Source of the DNA: Amblyornis subalaris
Lineage: Eukaryota > Chordata > Aves > Passeriformes > Ptilonorhynchidae
Direction of reading: 5' to 3'
Assembly (NCBI GenBank): GCA_018881555.1
Contig: JACAXG010000050.1
Coordinates: forward strand, 124,001-188,000
DNA: 64,000 nucleotides
Below the pieces are notes generated by a model, which was not told where the DNA came from, did not search any database, and was given only the letters and a program-made list of their open reading frames with translations. Within the stretch, counting starts at the first letter, position 1; the number at the start of each line of letters is the position of its first letter. Below, in pieces: positions 11,315 through 23,439 of the stretch. Made by a program: the position numbers and the translations under genes.

Positions 11315-13860
11315 TTGGTCCTCCCTTCTGGGAAAGGACTGAGTGGTTGAAGAGACCATACCAGACCTGGACGGGAAGAGGATGACAGCCATAGTCTTTG
11401 GCAAGGTTGTGGCTCAAATATCTCCCTTTGTCATCTCATCTGACAAACCCAGCAGAAATACATCATTGAGCAAAGATAGGCTGAAAGTGTCAGCATGTGA
11501 GCAGGGCCTCTCTATGCAAACTGAAAACATAAAGTGCACATTTGATACAACCCTCTTCTGTCCTTCTGAGGAGTACTGCAGACACAGTTTTGTTGTCTGT
11601 ATGTCTGTTTCCAATTAGGTTCTACACAGGCAGTAACCATGGCCTGGGGGTCTGAGCCAACACTGCAGTTCACAGCCTCCTGCAGTGAGTTAAGCCAGGC
11701 TCAATGGTTTCTACCTTCCTTGTTATTTTCACTCATTTCCTTGAAGATTCTCTGGATCAGACAGGATACCAGGGAGGCTAGATAAACAAGTTATTAATGG
11801 AGTTGGTTTCTAATGCAGTCAATAATTTGAGTGCAAATGCTTTTTTTTNCCTATATTCCAACAGATTCCTGGTTATTATAGAAAGAATAAAATACCTACC
11901 TAAAATTCAAATCATAAGACAAGTATCTCAGTTGGCAAGACAGCTTTGAGTGCATTTTATGTGACTATTTAATGCAGTCCTATGCTGTTTTTCCTGAGCA
12001 CATGCTGAATAAAATACAAAAAGCTCTATTTTCAAGGTCTTAAAATGAAATCAATTCTTAGTGCTATTGCTTGTAACAGGAATAGTGCTATTGCTTGTAA
12101 CAGGAACCAAATTTTAGTTTCCTGAGAGGAATGCCTCTCAAAAACTTAGTCAACCATGACTAGAAAACAAGGTCATTATTTCTGCTCTTCTAACTCTGAT
12201 TTTGAATGGTACTATTACTTTCAAGCTACAGGAAACAAATCACACTTTGTTTCTGCTGTTGGATGGTTTGAAGGCACAAATTACCTCCCCTGCATATTTA
12301 GTGGAAAAAAACTTATGACTTTGACTGAAAAAAGGATAGGGGTGAATTTGGCAGACATCAAGTTTAATAGTATTGACACAAAACAATTATTAAACATATT
12401 TTAAAAATGTTCATATGCAAAATGTTTTCGTTCTCAAAAATGAAAACGGGAAACTTCAGACGAAAATCCAAAATTTACCCGAGGAGAATTTTCCAAGAAG
12501 ATTTTCTATTTCAATTTGAAAAAACATAGTTTCTTTAGAACAATTAATTTATAATATCTAGCATCCCATCAAGAGTAAAACAGAAACATTAAGCTAGCAT
12601 TTAGTCTTGATTCATAANGCTGAACACGACAATTCATTAAATTACTTTTCTGTAATTCAGATCTGATTTGTTACAGATGAAATATTTCAGGCATTCATTT
12701 GCCTTCAGCCACATAAAAGTGGAACACTTAGCACAGGTTGGCTGTCTCAGCTCCTTTACTATTCAGTAGAGTGGTATTGAAAGCACATACATTTTTGCAA
12801 GAAAACAGAGAACTTACTTTATATTTCCAAACAACAGAGCTTCTTATGGATGTCAGAGAGNCTGAATCAGGGCCTAAATTAACATGATGATTTTTTTTTT
12901 CTTTTTCTCTTTGCTTGGATAACTTATGTAAACAGCCAATATTAAATTCTAAGAGGACGTGTAAAATTAACTTTTATATTCATGACTATTTGTACTAGTG
13001 AGCTTAGGGTGTAACCAGGGAATCCTTACCTCATGTGCTAACAGTGAGGAAGTCTATGGCTTCCAAAATACCTCTCCATTTTTTCAGAAACGCTGCTTTT
13101 ACTGTATCCAATCACTATATAAAGGCATAGGGAAACCATGTTGCAGTAATGTTAGACAGATGAACTCCTCCTGGGTGGCCTGGATACACACTTTCAACTT
13201 CTGCAGCAGCCAAAGGAAGCTGGCAGGACCCCCCATCTCAAAGCCTGAGATCAAAACTGCTGTCAAAAGTGCTGTGTGATTTTNGAAGCACCACTGACAA
13301 GAAAAGATTGAATATTGGATTACAAGCATTGGAAAAATTCAGGAATAACTAAGAAATCAAAATGGAATTCACACGTGCCTGTTGCCACCACAAAAAAGGA
13401 GAAGAGACCATGCTATGCCTATTGCTTACAACTATTGAAANCATTATTAGATTCTGAATTACTATTAGATTCTAAAATATTTGGACAACATTTTTCCTCT
13501 CCCTCTGCTATTTTGCTTTTAGTTTTCACATTATTATTCTCTCAGACTTGTGCTGACATTCACTGGAATAGAAAGAATAAAATATCGGGAGAAAGCCCTT
13601 GCTTTTTAGGCTTGCAGAGAAACTTTAAGTNCACATATTTGTTTGTTTGTTGAACATAGAACACTTTTCCTCTGAAAAGTGAACTAAACGTTCAAATCCA
13701 GACATTTGTCAGTATCTGTTTCTCTTTAATATTAGTTTAATATCCAAAGACTCAGCAGACCTTTTAACAAGGCTTCACTGCTCCCAGCAATTGAAACCTT
13801 CTTTGCAAATTATTCCACTGAGGCAGAACCACATTTTCCTGTAATGCCAGACTCGTGACA
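11315..13860. other. Non-coding DNA with one short tandem duplication
   Basis: Apart from the 24-bp duplication at 12,059-12,106 I see nothing assignable. Open frames of 60-112 codons (for example 13,315-13,653, which contains Ns) have no domain. Confidence 0.4.
12059..12106. repeat. Exact 24-bp tandem duplication
   Basis: The 24-mer beginning TAGTGCTATTGCTTGTAA occurs twice head to tail (12,059-12,082 and 12,083-12,106) with no difference. Exact identity suggests a recent slippage or short duplication, or an assembly artefact. Confidence 0.95.
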
Positions 13861-15080
13861 GAATCATGGAATCACAGAATCAATTGAGTTGGAAAAGACC
13901 TTTGAGATCATCAAGTGCAACTTAATATCACCTTGTCAATTAGACCATGGCACTGAGTGCCACATCCAGTCTTTTCTCCGGGGAGAGAGGCTCCCAGCTC
14001 ATTCCAAAGTCTAATCACCCTTTCTGTGAAGAACTTCTTCCTGATNTTCAACCTAAACATCCCCTGGCACAGCTTAAGGCTGTGTCCTCTTGTCCTACTG
14101 CTGGTTGCCTGGGAGAAGAGGCCAACACCCACCTGNCTACACCCTCCTTTCAGGCACTTGTACAGAGAATTAAGGTCTCCCCCGAGCCTCCCCTGAGTAA
14201 AACAACCCCAGCTCTCTCAGCTGCTCCACANAGGGCTTGTGTTCTAGACCCTTCACCAGCCNTGTTGCCTTTCTCTGGACANGCTCCAGCATCTCAACAT
14301 CCTTCCTAAATTGGGAAGTCTGGAACTGGACACAGCACTTNAGGTGTGGCCTCACCAGTGCCAAGCTCAAGGGAAGAATCACTTCCCTGGTCCTGCTGGC
14401 CACACTATTCCTGATACTATTCCTGATACAGGATGCCATTGGCCTTCTTGGCCACCTGGGCACANGCTGGCTCATATTCAGTTGGCTGTTAACCAATATC
14501 CCCAGGTCCCTTTCTGCTTGGTCACAGTCCAGCCACTCTGTCCCCAGCCCAAAGCACTGCAGGGGATTGTTGTGGCCAAAGTGCAGGACATGGCACTCAG
14601 ACTTCTTAAACCTCATATTGTTGGATTCAGCTCATCTATCCAGCCTGTCCAGGTCCCCCTGCAGAGCTCTCCTACCCTCCAGCAGATCAACACTCCCCCT
14701 CAGCTTCGTGTCATCTGCAAATTTGCTAGTGGTAGACTCAATCCCCTCATCCTGATCATCAATGAGGATACTAAATTGGACTGGGCCCAACACTNATCCC
14801 TGAAGGACACCACTAGTGACTGGCCACCAACTGGATGCAACACCACGCACCACAACTCTCTGGGTCTGGCCATCCAGCCTGTTCTTAACCCAGCGAAGAG
14901 TGAACCTGTGGAAACTGTGGGCTGCCAGCTTTTTCAGGATATGCCACAAGGGATGGTGTCAAAAGCTTTACTCAAGTCCAGGTACAACATCCACAATGTT
15001 CCCCTCATCCACTAGGCGGGTCACTTGGTCAAAAAAGATCAGGTTGGTCAGGAAGGCCCCGGCACAAACNTGCCCATAGT
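13861..15080 (-). mobile_element. CR1 LINE, 5'-truncated, with degenerate ORF2 (reverse transcriptase)
   Basis: The element is on the minus strand. Its 3' end is at 13,861, where the plus strand reads GAATCATGGAATCACAGAAT followed by the CR1 3'UTR. Reading minus, 14,949 to 14,170 encodes the second half of the CR1 reverse transcriptase: motif B-like SGVLQGxVLGP, the catalytic FADDTK, then the LHFGHNNP and RKATxLVKGLEHK regions. The frame holds one in-frame TGA (14,632-14,634), at the place where relatives have Trp after DRLDR, and a frameshift near 14,170-14,200. The C-terminal tail continues in another frame to about 13,911 (GLFSQATSSRTRGHSLKL). The 5' end is truncated near 15,060-15,080. 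The copy cannot mobilise itself. The plus-strand frames of 172 and 234 codons in this interval are antisense and not genes. Confidence 0.95.
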
Positions 15081-17159
15081 GACTTGGACCTGAAGGCTGG
15101 GCAGCACAGGGAAGGTAGTTGCTGGGGAACCCTTGCTTTGCTGGATCTGAGTCAGTACCCAGCATTTCCCAACACAAATCCACATAGCACATTTCTGAAC
15201 AGCNCGCAGCACAGCTCAAAGCAAGCCACACATACTTTGCTAAAGTAAAAGGTCATTTGCATGATCATCAACTTACATTTGTTCTGCAGTAAATANTGAA
15301 CTTTCTGCTGTAAATAAATGATCAATATGTTTTCAAGCACAGTGGTCATTTTTGCATGCTGTCCTCTGCAATTCACAGATTTCTATGTATTGCTGTGCTT
15401 CTGCAGCATGATGCCATGCTTCTGACCAGGCACTGTTATCCCCAGAGCATGCTCTCTTGTCCTCCCTCAGCAAAGGAGAGAGACCTGCTCTGTGGGTACT
15501 TGCACAGCTTGCACATCTCTGCACTGCACNGACCTGATCTCACCTGCATCGCCACTGTCTTACACCAAAATCCAAGAACAGGGACTTTCTGTTGCAACTG
15601 CAGCGTAATTGCAGCTCTGCCTCATTCTCTGAAACAATTCCCAGGTCTGTTCAGATTACAATCATATATNCCTGCCAAGCTGAATCAGCTAATCAATCCC
15701 CAGCACAGCGATAGCTACAGCACTGACTGCACTGCTGTATCCAGGAAGCTCGCTGTGCCTAGTGCCAGCTCTCAAGAAGCACGGTCTGTACTTTCATTAA
15801 TTTCCTGAGTTTCTATTGCCAACTTCAGTCTCTTGGAAAAGCACAAGGCAACCTTAAAATTGAATTGAAAAGGTGGGGTTTTGTGATCTGTTACTGAGAT
15901 ATCCCTCAGTATGGAGGACTGAAACTCATTTCAAATAAAAGTGTCAAGTTTTTGTCAGCTGGAGAGGTCAAATATGCAGTGCATGCAACGGCAAGGGCAG
16001 ACAAAGTGCTGATTTCTTGGGGATGCATGTTCTGTGACTTTCAGCTGAAATTGTGAGCAGTCATTCAACATATATGAAAAATATNAAGCCTTCTAAAAGA
16101 GCACAAGCTGTTTTCTGATCCAACTGCTGATGTATATTATCTTCCATTTCTTTCCCTCAGACGGGCAAAAGGGATCTTCTCATCCTTTCTTGCTTGAGCA
16201 GAGAAAGTATCAAGCCTTCAAAACCTGCTTGTGACTGACACAGAATATGACACAAGGTCTGTCCCCCAACAGCTCCTGCNGTCTCGAAGTGTCCTTTGCA
16301 GAAGGCACTGGAGAGGAGAAAGCTGCATGTAGGAGTCTGCTCTGCTGAGCTCTNGCACTTTATCTCAGATCACGGCCTCTGTATCACAGGAGCTGCTCCC
16401 CAAGCTTTTGGCCTCTTGACAAGTCCTATTCAGTAATGTACACTAAATNAGTGCAGGTTTCCTGATAGTAAGAGCCTTTTCTAGGAATTAGGGCTGAGGC
16501 TATCAAAGTTATAATTCTTCACTTAGAGAAATTTGATAAGAATAATATTTTGGTCAAGTCTGGTCAGAGCTGATTTGCAGTCATGAGTGCTGCAGGCAAA
16601 AATCAATTTAGATAATCTAACTCACCAGCAATGAAACTTGAGACTACATAAAAGCCAAATCTAGTCTTGTAGACCAAAACACAAGATTATGTGTCTATGT
16701 GCACATCACTATATGTGATGTGCAAGTTGTTTTTGTTTAGTTGACTTAAATTTAACCCTTATTTAGATGTATTTTTATGTTTTTAAAATAATTTAATCAA
16801 AGTAAACCCAGGCCACAGTAATCTGCCTTGTGCTAGGTTTTTTTTTCTAAGACAGTTCTCCCTTTAAATGTGAGAAAAACATATCTGTGAGTGAGGAAAA
16901 TTTAAAAAAATTATAGTCTTTTAAATATAGATTAGTTAAAATGTAAGAGTTCCAAAATTAGCCAAGTCACTTTCTTCTCTGTACATCAGTTTCCCCATCT
17001 GTAAAAGATCACTTTCTTCCCCAGTGAAGCATTTTGAAACCTAAGAGAAAAAAAGCACTGGCATTAATGATACTGCCATCAGCTCTGTTTAAAGTTTTGC
17101 CGAACAACAGTTAATTCTTCATACGGGATTTTTCAGAATCATAATATTTTTTCCTGCTA
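15081..17159. other. Non-coding DNA, nothing identified except a short inverted repeat
   Basis: This stretch is somewhat more GC-rich than average until about 16.4 kb and has an elevated frequency of isolated Ns. A 150-codon frame at 15,356-15,808 and overlapping minus-strand frames have no recognisable domain. The perfect 10-bp-arm inverted repeat at 16,700-16,724 is listed separately. Confidence 0.4.
16700..16724. repeat. Perfect inverted repeat, 10-bp arms, 5-bp loop
   Basis: TGCACATCAC (16,700-16,709), spacer TATAT (16,710-16,714), GTGATGTGCA (16,715-16,724). The arms are perfectly complementary. It may be a dyad-symmetric protein site or a small hairpin; the arms are too short for a microRNA precursor. 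Confidence 0.9.
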
Positions 17160-17677
17160 GAGAACCATAGAATCATAGAATGGTTTTGTTCGGGAGGGAC
17201 CTTAAATACCTTNGAGTTCAACTCCCCTGTCATGGACAGGGACATTTTTCAGTAGATCAGTTTGCTCAAAGCCCCATGGACCTGGAACACTTGCAGGGAC
17301 AGGGCACCCACAGCTGGTCTGGGCAATCTGTTGCAGTGCCTCATCACCCTCACAGTAAAGAATTTCTTTGTAATATCTAATCTAAATCTGCCCTCTTTCA
17401 GTTTAAAGCCATTACCCCTTGTCCTATCACTACATCTCCTTGTAAAAAGTCCCTCTCTAATTCTCGTGCAGGCTCCGTTTTAGGAACTGGAAGGCTCCTA
17501 TGTTCTCTTCTCCAGACTGAACAATCCCAGCTGTCTCAGCCTGCCTGCATAGGAGAGCTGCTCCAGCCCTCTGATCATCTTCCTAGCCCTCCTCTGGACT
17601 CCCTCCAGCAGATCTTCACTTAGGTTGCTCAGAGCCCTGTCCAGCCTGACCTTGAATGGTCAGGGATGGGGAGGTTA
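17160..17677 (-). mobile_element. CR1 LINE 3' fragment, internally rearranged
   Basis: The plus strand begins with CATAGAATCATAGAATGG, then GGGAGGGACCTTAAATACC and the CATGGACAGGGACAT and GCACCCACAGCTGG segments: the inverted 3'UTR and ORF2 C-terminus of CR1. It continues to the CCTCTGGACTCCCTCCAGCA segment near 17,610. There it jumps back to material equivalent to the first 100 bp (GGTTGCTCAGAGCCCTGTCC, then CTTGAATGGTCAGGGATGGG, 17,610-17,677), which normally lies next to the 3' end. It is therefore either two partial copies or one rearranged copy. No coding capacity remains. Confidence 0.9.
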
Positions 17678-20600
17678 TGCTGTGATCTGCCATTAGAACA
17701 AAATTAGGCAAAACACTGAAGTACAAGAAAAATATCTACTGAGCTTCCACACCTTCCTTCAGAAACTGAAATTCAGACTTTCAATATCTGGCTATAGAAG
17801 AGTCAAAGAAACTGTTCTGTTAACTATAGGCTATTCCCATGTATGTTGATGATTTAAAGGACTTCCTGCATTTATACTCTTGTAATGTTTTAGATTTTTT
17901 GTCATTATTGCTTCTCCAAAAAGCATTCATGAGTCACANGTTGTTTCAGAATAGAGTTGGAAGTTTTGAACACAGAAAGTGCCTGGAAACAGGTGACTTC
18001 GGAAGCACAGAGGCCATGTCAACTGGAGTTGCTGTTTTTCCTTGCCAGTCCAACTGCTGTGTGTGAATTCCCACCCAGATCTATATCAGCAGTCAGATTT
18101 GATGCCATGAATACGTAGTTATTAATATAAAGTAGTTGTTAAAAAAACATTAAAGTAAACATCCACTACACTGGAGGCAAAGAGTTTCTGCAGTTTAACA
18201 GGTCACACACATTTGGTGACCTAAGTGAAGACAGAAAGTCTGTGTGAAACTAGTTCCAGCTAGTGAACTTATAGCCATGGTGTAATACCTGTTTGAATTC
18301 TGAACATTGTCATCAATATTTTGAGGATATCAGTCTCCACTGTGCATACACTGTTTTGAACATGCTTGTGCAACTTCTAACTTCTCTTCCCAGTTGTGGT
18401 AGACATCACAGTCCCATGTGTCCTGCAAATGTGTCTTTGGTAAATCTGATCTTTGCCATGATCTACAAACCTGCTTTTGTGGTGCATGTCATCTGGTTAT
18501 AAACTCCGTGGTCATGATGGCAGTGTTGCCCTGCCTCTGAGAAGAGGAGAGGCACACCTGAAAAAGTCATAAAAGGCAACATGAGATTTAAACCTTTGAG
18601 GAAAAGCTGCTGCAAAAGAAGCTGCAACTTTATTTGAGATTTATGGTGCTACCTGTACCTATCAAGAGTCTTGCTATTCTAGTATGATACACTAAGAAAT
18701 AACATTTCATTTCATGCACTTGCCCTTTGTCTCAAGGGCAAGGGCTTTGTCCTGAGTATTAATGCCATTGTTGCAGATCAATTGGTTCTTCTGCCAGATT
18801 CTTAATTTATTTTCCTTAGGGCATTAGGGAGGAGAGGATGGCAGACAGAAACATTTCTGTCAATTTCATATTTCCTCTGAAGCCTTGANAACTCTGTACA
18901 GCAATGAAAGAAAACAAGATATGAAAAACAGACCTTTATTTCTGTAGTAAAAGGTGACTCTATGGCAAAATTCAGTGGTTTTTTTCACAATGAAATCACC
19001 CCTGCCTGTGTCTGGTGTTTAGTTTTTGCCTGTGTAATTTATTTATAAGCTGTATTAAATATTTGTAAAGCTTGCTGCTGGTCTTGTGCTTCAAGGCAAT
19101 AAAGAGAGAAAATGTTTACTCCTCTCATGATTTACCATGAGTGTTGTTTATTTAATTTGAGAAGAGCTTCATTCCACATGTTTCAGTTGTTTGACTTATT
19201 GCAGAGGTTTTACAGCTGAAACAATTCTACTGGAGTGGTACATTTTGCTAAAATAAGTGATTGCAAATATATAATCTTAAAAATTAGTCCCCAAATAGAC
19301 TGAAAAGGAGTAAATCAAATGCTTCTGAGCCTGAAGCTTTTCAAAAGCTCCCCATTAGTTAGGTGAATAGGTTTGATATACAGGGATCCCTCTCTCACAT
19401 ACATACATGGGTCCCTTCTCTACCTAAACAGCATCTGAGTCTCCCCCTCTTCCACCTCCCTCCCTCCCTGCCTAAGCACCATTCACTGCTCTGCTATTTC
19501 TGTGCTTTGTATGCTATCACTGCACAGTTTTAGTGCTCAGAAGAGCACTAGCAGTGGCTCAATGCCTGAACAGTCAGCTTGCTCTGTCACTCATTTTCAG
19601 GACACTCTCCAGGGCACACATTATTTAGAAGAGACCTTTCCTTACCAGCTCAGCATTTCTCCCAGTACAAACTAAACCCAAGAGACACAAAACCACTGGG
19701 TGATTGGGTTTATGCTGTCAGAGTAGCATCTTGCTTTGGGATTGTGTCAGAGTTAAGTACTCTTGAAAGGTGACCTGCCTCCAGAAGTTTACATCAGCAA
19801 TATGAGCACAACAGCTTTTGTATTTTTGAGGCCAGGTCTGAAGGAAACACAGAATTAATCCTAGTCACCACTTTTCACTCCCAGACTGCCAGGACTTCAC
19901 CCCCAAAACCAGCACCATGTAGAAGATCCCAAAAGCAAAGGCTCTTTGAAGATAGCATGACCATCCCCGCCTTACATGGTCCTGCTTTGGCAGTCTCCTC
20001 TAGCAAGATGAGGTTTGTCAGGCCTTTGAGATGGCCATGCACACACAGGACAGGTCAGCATTTGGGTCCNTACAAAAAGTGTGTCTGCCCTTGGGGATGA
20101 AGCCTGAGGCAGGAGTTTGGGCTTAGAGGCCTGGCTTGGGCTTGGGTCCATCTATCCTGCAAACACATAACAGTTCTAAGGAATGAAAATCCAGGAAGTG
20201 GATTCTGGTATTTTTCCATCTTGACATATCAGGAAGAAATTTGTGCAATTAGAAATACTGCTACAATTTTTTTCATAGACACAGCATCCTGTGAGACTAA
20301 TTAGCAAAAGACAGAAATCTCCCTAAAGATTAAGTCAAGAAGAAAGATGAAAACTTTTCCTTTTCTCTGATTATTTCCAGTGATTCAACTAGAAATTTAT
20401 CAAATGGCAGGAAAATACAATAAGGTGAGGATGATCCAGGTATTGCATGAAACCCTATTAGTGGAAAGTTTGTAGCTAGTATTGTAGGTGGTCTTAGCTT
20501 TATTGCCGTGAGTCTTTTTCGTTTGTTTTCTCACTGTATACATGCCTGGAAACATGCCTTTCAAGCCATAGTCCATGCAGCTGCCAGATGAGACCAATAT

Positions 20601-23439
20601 CCACCCTAGACTTACATGGATTATGTATTTTTCTTGAGGGGGCTGAAAATATTCACCCCCTATGACTATGAAATGAAACAAGAAGAGCTTTGCTAAAATA
20701 TAATAGCCCACACATGTATGTGAAAGTTGTTGTCTATAACAACTGCAGTTCTTTACTCTGGAAAAGCTTATGTTTGATTTAGCTCAGAAAACGAATTAGA
20801 ACTTACCTTTCCAAAAAACAAGTAGGAGCATCTGCGAAATGGTGGAATGCTGTACGGAAGCCACAGGGATAAAACAACTGCACCATAGCTCACAGCAGCA
20901 ATAAGTGATAAAGTACATCATTTGCGCTGAAAAAACATCTTTGAGTGTCTGCCTTGCTCTCATTATTTCCCTCCTCTCAGAATAAAACGAAGCACGTAGC
21001 AAAGGTATTTGTCATTCCCCATAAAAACAGAACTAGAAGATGAAGATAATTTACTTTCGTCCACATTCTGTTAGATGCCTGTCAATGGATACGACTCTGC
21101 TAAAACAAACCATCATAAGAAGTGTTCTAGGAGAAAGACAGCAGACAAAGCTACTCACAGATTTCCTTAACATTTTTTATTGCTTATGAGAAACATTACC
21201 AATGAGATTTGGTTTACAATTAAGACAGAAAAAAAAAAAAAGAAAAACAGCCTAGAGTTTCTTTGGACAAAGAAAAGATGGATAGAATATGATCTAATTG
21301 GACTTTAATATTATAGAGGTATCAGAAGGCAGTGAACTTTGAGGTTTTATTCTCTGATTCCTCCTTCCTTATTAGGGTCAACATTTGCCGGTGAAAGTGT
21401 ATGAAGAGATTGAAGAGATCAAATCTACTTCATACTTAAATATCTTGCCTTCAAAACCAGAAAAAGAACACTCTCTCCTTTTTTTCAAAATGCATGACCA
21501 TTACTTTCTATCATTAGCTGTGTTTTTGACATTGTGGATCTCTACACCACCTTGAAAGTCAGTCATTCACTTAGATCTGCAAGTTAGCAGTTCTCCTGGT
21601 TCCATGTGAGCTCTTGATGACCACTCTCAAAATCTGTCTAAGTCAAATAAAGCCAGGCTGCTCCCACATTGATCCTTGAACAAAAATGGAAATAGAACCA
21701 CTGTTATATCTCCAATATAACAAAATTAACATCTACCCCACCTTACTTCCCCATCCTATGGTAACTAGGTACTTCACTCTCCCAGTTTCTCCTGGTCAGA
21801 TTTTGTTTTAGACTTCGTCAGTCATAAAAGTAGTGCTTTCAACAAATATCTAATCCAATTCCTTCTTGCAAAGCAAATTCTCTCCTATCTCACCTCCTTC
21901 TTGTACCCCATGTGTCAGTGGGCAAATCACTACAAGCTTCCTACATCATAAGGCCAGTGAATGAGATGATTATAGATTATCAGATTTTCTAATAATACAT
22001 TTTTCCTTAACTTCTTGGGAGGCGAAGCAGTTACAGAGGTAACACTTTTTACCTCTTTGGTCTTCATCACTGTAGTTTCTATGTGTTCTTATCTTCTGTT
22101 TTGTCTCTTACCCATATTTTTCTCCTGGTTTGAAAAAGTACTTGTAAATATTTGGAAGAACTATGGAGGAGATGGTTTACAGTTAGATCAGAGTTTTATT
22201 CTGTGTGGTCCCTTTCCTCTCTCCAAAAAAATAGATCAGTTCTTCAACTATCCATTAATTAGATTCAGGAGCAGAGTAGGATTACCTACAACCCTGGAAC
22301 ATGGTTCAGAGGTGAGGATTACTGAACAATGCTCCAAATTCAAAATATCCAAACAAAGAACAGATCATGGAGTATTGAGAAATGAATATATGGCTAAATA
22401 TCTCTTAATACCAGTTACACTTTAATATCAAAGTCAAGTGCAAAACAAGAAAATATGTTCTTATAGCAGCAACTTTACATCAGAAGCATCATGTTTGGTC
22501 AACTTACTCTGACCAGTTCCACATTCACTTCAGCATGTATAGATTAGCTGTGAGTGACTTTACCCTGTCTTGCTGGCTAAATCCATCAGGGCTAAGATTT
22601 TGTGGCTAACCATTGACCACATTGGCTTTGTTTCTCTAAAAAAGTCTAATGTAGAGGAAGTTCTCTCTCATGTCAATAATCGTAATTGTTCCAGAGCTAC
22701 AGCATTGTGTAGGTTGCTTAAGCAAATACCAGTGAATTCACTGAGAGAAATGAACAGCAGTAAAAAGGAACTATGCAACATCAAGTGAAACATATTTAGT
22801 TTACGCTTTGAAGGTAATTTGGGAGCTTCTTAATGTTTTGTTTAATATTGGCAACATTTTGTCTCNATGTGGTTTAATACATGGAATTTTCAATATAGAA
22901 AAGAAGTACAAAAAGGGAGAGGTAAGGACCTAAGGCTATGTCAGAGGATGATAGAAACATATTGTACTGGAAGGGGTCATTCCCTCCTGTCCTCTGTGCT
23001 GAGGCAGCACACATAAATAAATCTAGGGTACCTTAAAAAATCTGTACTGTCTTTAAAAGCTTTAGTGAAGGGGATTATATAATCCATTTAGCTGACAGAT
23101 TTCTATACTAACAGGAATTTATGCCTTTAAAAAATTTCCCTAATATCTGACCTCAAATTCTGTATTTGGTGAAAAGAAGGAGAGTGTAGTCTTGCTTGTA
23201 ACAGATTTCTATAGTTTGAAAAATTGTCATCAACCTTCCTTTCTCTAGATCAAATAAAGCTAAATTAAAACATTCAAGTATTCTGTCACTTTCCTCTAGA
23301 CATAATCGTGAGCTGAAGAAACACTTCTGAAACCAAGCACAAAGTGCTGGTTTAGACATAACCAGAACCTAGTAAACAGATAAAATATTGATCTGCATTT
23401 TTTAGGAAACATTCTTGTTGGTATATCATATCACGAGAC
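17678..23439. other. Non-coding DNA with scattered weak gene-end signals
   Basis: No repeat family was recognised. The longest frame (about 136 codons, 22,015-22,425) begins at a TTG, has one hydrophobic stretch (roughly residues 9-40) and no family signature; I treat it as chance. A possible poly(A) region near 19.1 kb is listed separately. The stretch 23,195-23,350 weakly resembles the 3' part of the old LINE at 23.44 kb and may extend it. Confidence 0.4.
19035..19130 (+). terminator. Possible poly(A) site with AU-rich element
   Basis: An AU-rich run (AATTTATTTATAAG, about 19,037-19,050) is followed by AATAAAG (AATAAA at 19,098-19,103) and then a T/G-containing stretch. This arrangement resembles a mammalian/avian 3'UTR end. 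No upstream coding exon is recognised, and AATAAA is common in AT-rich DNA. Confidence 0.15.

Noticed and set aside
14237..15015. Plus-strand open frames of 172 and 234 codons
   Set aside because: They lie antisense to the CR1 reverse transcriptase, which is recognisable on the minus strand; the plus-strand translations have no family signature.
22015..22425. 136-codon open frame with a hydrophobic N-terminal part
   Set aside because: It starts at TTG, has no splice borders, no family features and no upstream promoter; a frame of this length is expected by chance in 64 kb.
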